A stretch of 64,000 nt of DNA from Amblyornis subalaris (taxonomy: Eukaryota > Chordata > Aves > Passeriformes > Ptilonorhynchidae). The translations under genes and the position numbers were made by a program. This document shows positions 61,746 through 64,000 of this stretch, piece after piece; position 1 is the stretch's first letter; the number at the start of each line of letters is the position of its first letter. Where the stretch lies: positions 354,035-418,034 of the forward strand of contig JACAXG010000235.1 of assembly GCA_018881555.1 (NCBI GenBank), read 5' to 3'. A model generated the notes under the pieces. The model made no database searches and was not told where the DNA came from. It was given only the letters and a program-made list of their open reading frames with translations.

Positions 61746-64000
61746 GGCAGGAGTTACACCTATGCAAAGCTATATACTGTACAGGGTGAGGGAAGAATAT
61801 ATTCTCTGGCAGGGGTTTAAGACAAAGAAAGACTTGTAAGAAGCACGGCTCTTGCCTGCACAGCTGGTCCAGGCATCTCCTTCCTACTGTCCAGCCCGGC
61901 AAGGAGACAGGCAGAATGCCTGGGAGGCTCTGCACCCACACCTGTCTCTGCTGGAGCAGCAAGGTGACCCTGAGCCTAACAACAGTCTTTGTGCCATGTT
62001 TGAAAGCCAGGCTGGGGTTTTTTTCCCCCGTGAGAAAGCAGACTCACTTTCTTGGCTCCCAATTCTGCACAGATGATTAAGTGGTTACAGGAGCCATTGA
62101 AGAAATCTACTTCACAATGCTGTCAGAAATGCAGCATCAAATGTCACTTTTGGCCCATCACTAACTGATAACAGCAACACCAGCAACAGAGAAACAACCG
62201 TGTACACACGAGCCAGGAGCTCCTGTCTGTCACTCCGTGTCACAGCTCTCCACAAAGGTGCTCACTTCACAAGTCTCCATCCAACAGCACATTACCTTTT
62301 ACTGCAACCAGCATCTTTCTATTAGGAAAACACTCACCAAGTAGAAGCCAGGTATTCTGCTCTAGGAATTAGATCCCTTTTCACAAGGGAAGCAATGAAC
62401 GACCCCAGCAATACCCATCACTGCACACACTGACGTTAAACCACTCAACACATGAAATCTGATGGTAATGCCAGCCTGACAAACTGTGACAACACCTCCA
62501 CCCTCTAACAAAGGCTGTGTATATTTACTCAGGTGTTACCATCATGAACACTTAAGCTTTAAAAATATTTGACAGATGTAGAAATATCTTTCATTTACGT
62601 ATAAAGCATTATTCATGTATAAAGCATGACACAAACTAGGCTTCTAAAAGGGGAGAGAAAGGATTCATGTTTTGAACGCTACTCAGCGCCATGTAACATG
62701 GTAAAAAGACCAATCTACATACCACTGTATGTGAGCTATAAAGTACAGGACAGCAATTGGTTTTAGTAACAGAAAAACATAACTAATTATCAAATCCGGC
62801 TCTGCAATTCTCTTTTCTCTAGATGGCAAAAAAGTTACTTAGCACTCACCAGCCTTTTTCCCTTCTAAGAGAGAACCTACATCTAAAGAGAACTCAGCCT
62901 TGAATCTTAATATATATCTAAGGAAATTCCCATAACGAATACACAGTTAAAGACAATTTTGTAGGTACATAATTGTACAATAAATCTCCTGATCTCTCAT
63001 TATTCCAGCCAAGTCTGAGAAAGAACCAGTAGAAAACATGAAGTAAAACTATTTCTGCTTTGACTGCACCAAAGGCATTAACACTAGCAGGTCTGCTCAT
63101 ATGATCTCTGGCACAACACCCTTAATATGAAAAAGCCAAGTTAGAAGGCCTTTGAAGGCTGTGATGTGTGTATCCACATGTCCACACAAACACACAGAGA
63201 CGCAAAGTAGCAACGCTGCCCCTCCCCTGGGCCTCTGCCTGAGCGCAGGCCCCAGGAGCTCAGAGCAGCCTAAGGCAGCCCACCCCTACAGTACAAACAA
63301 GCCTGCCACCTAGCGGGCTGCTGGCCAGGGGAGTCACGCGGGGTTATTTCTGCGTTTTCTGTAAGCAAGTGACTGAAAACCCCTAATGCTGGTTACTATT
63401 AAGCAGAATTGTGCTGTTTTGTTTACTTTTCGGATACAGAAGTGTGTCATCGCACCCAGCTCTCCTGTGCACTGAATTACCTTAAAGAGCTGAGCCCATA
63501 ACATGCCTTGGTTATCATCTTTGCTACTCGTATTTGTTCAAAACTTGTGGCTCTCATCAAACTTACCATAACTACTGCCAGCAGCCCAACAGATGTGGAA
63601 GGAATGCTTAATCGACTGTAAAATGTGTGCAGGCTACTTGCACACCTCAAAAACAGGAGTCTGATTTGATCCACACAGGATACAAGTGAAAACTATCAAC
63701 TAGAGCTTCACAAACAAACCTACCCAGTCGCTTTCCTAAAGGATTAGCAGGTAATGCGCACATCCAATAAGAAAAATACTCCGGTGAAGGCAAAGGTATT
63801 TTTTTCANTCACTTGAAATTCAACTTTACTGCACTTTTAATTGCAAGAAACTTGCTGATAGACTGCCAAGCATACACAATCTGTTTTGTCACATTTTCCA
63901 AGTCCCACTAATAAATCTGATCTCAACAAAACCAGTTATAGGAAGACCAACTAATAAGCATGTGTTAAGCAGTTAAGAAGTGAAAGTAATTCCAAGTAAA
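61746..64000 (-). other. BMP2K: BMP2K intron, running off the window
   Basis: I searched for the preceding BMP2K exon by expected protein motifs on the minus strand and did not find it. No other feature is seen apart from single Ns; one is at 63808. Confidence 0.6.

Noticed and set aside
61746..64000. Preceding BMP2K exon (GEDNFSKLTEEELLDREFDLL region)
   Set aside because: I searched for it on the minus strand and it was not present; it presumably lies beyond the window.
1..64000. Integrated viral sequence, CRISPR array, operon or prokaryotic mobile element
   Set aside because: No matching coding sequence or repeat-spacer structure was seen; the window is vertebrate nuclear DNA throughout.

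Overview
The window is a piece of an amniote nuclear genome, most likely a bird. The evidence is spliced genes with GT-AG introns, a very compact PAQR3 gene (about 4.5 kb from start to stop codon), CpG-rich first exons, scarcely any recognisable interspersed repeats in 64 kb, and only one short possible CR1-like fragment. The bird assignment is an inference. The two gene identities are firm, because the translated exons read as close orthologues of known vertebrate proteins.

Layout: (1) 1-38.5 kb is a gene-free intergenic region. I find no exon with homology and splice sites in it. It holds several AT-rich, repeat-free blocks that look like conserved non-coding or enhancer elements, the densest in TAAT cores at 36.9-37.4 kb. 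It also holds two CpG-rich patches away from any known promoter (27.06-27.33 kb and 35.75-36.14 kb) and a few microsatellites. (2) 38.58-39.29 kb is a GC-rich minisatellite directly upstream of (3) the PAQR3 CpG-island promoter, which carries two CRE-like sites, and the complete six-exon PAQR3 gene on the plus strand (CDS 39490-44005, 311 aa). (4) 44.0-50.2 kb is the tail-to-tail interval between the two genes: PAQR3 3' sequence, a 43-bp poly-C tract and candidate poly(A) signals for both strands. (5) 50.16-64 kb is the 3' part of BMP2K on the minus strand: the long terminal coding exon (50689-52121), a 9.45 kb intron, the preceding 114-bp exon (61573-61686) and more intron up to the window edge.

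PAQR3 is a Golgi seven-pass membrane protein that tethers Raf kinase. BMP2K (BIKE) is a Numb-associated-family kinase whose C-terminal tail, the part present here, carries DPF and xPF-type motifs for endocytic adaptors. The convergent PAQR3/BMP2K pairing matches the human 4q21 arrangement as I remember it.

Most notable observations: the BMP2K intron between the two exons seen here has a GC donor matching the GC-AG consensus, and reading through it reaches a stop after a few codons, which gives a simple route to a short kinase isoform. PAQR3 has an overlapping upstream reading frame 17 bases before its start codon and a possible intron directly after its stop codon. At least 34 isolated single Ns are scattered through the window; three of the five in coding sequence fall at fourfold-degenerate third positions, which suggests masked polymorphisms rather than errors. 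I did not find a previously undescribed system; the window is ordinary vertebrate gene and intergenic sequence with these details.
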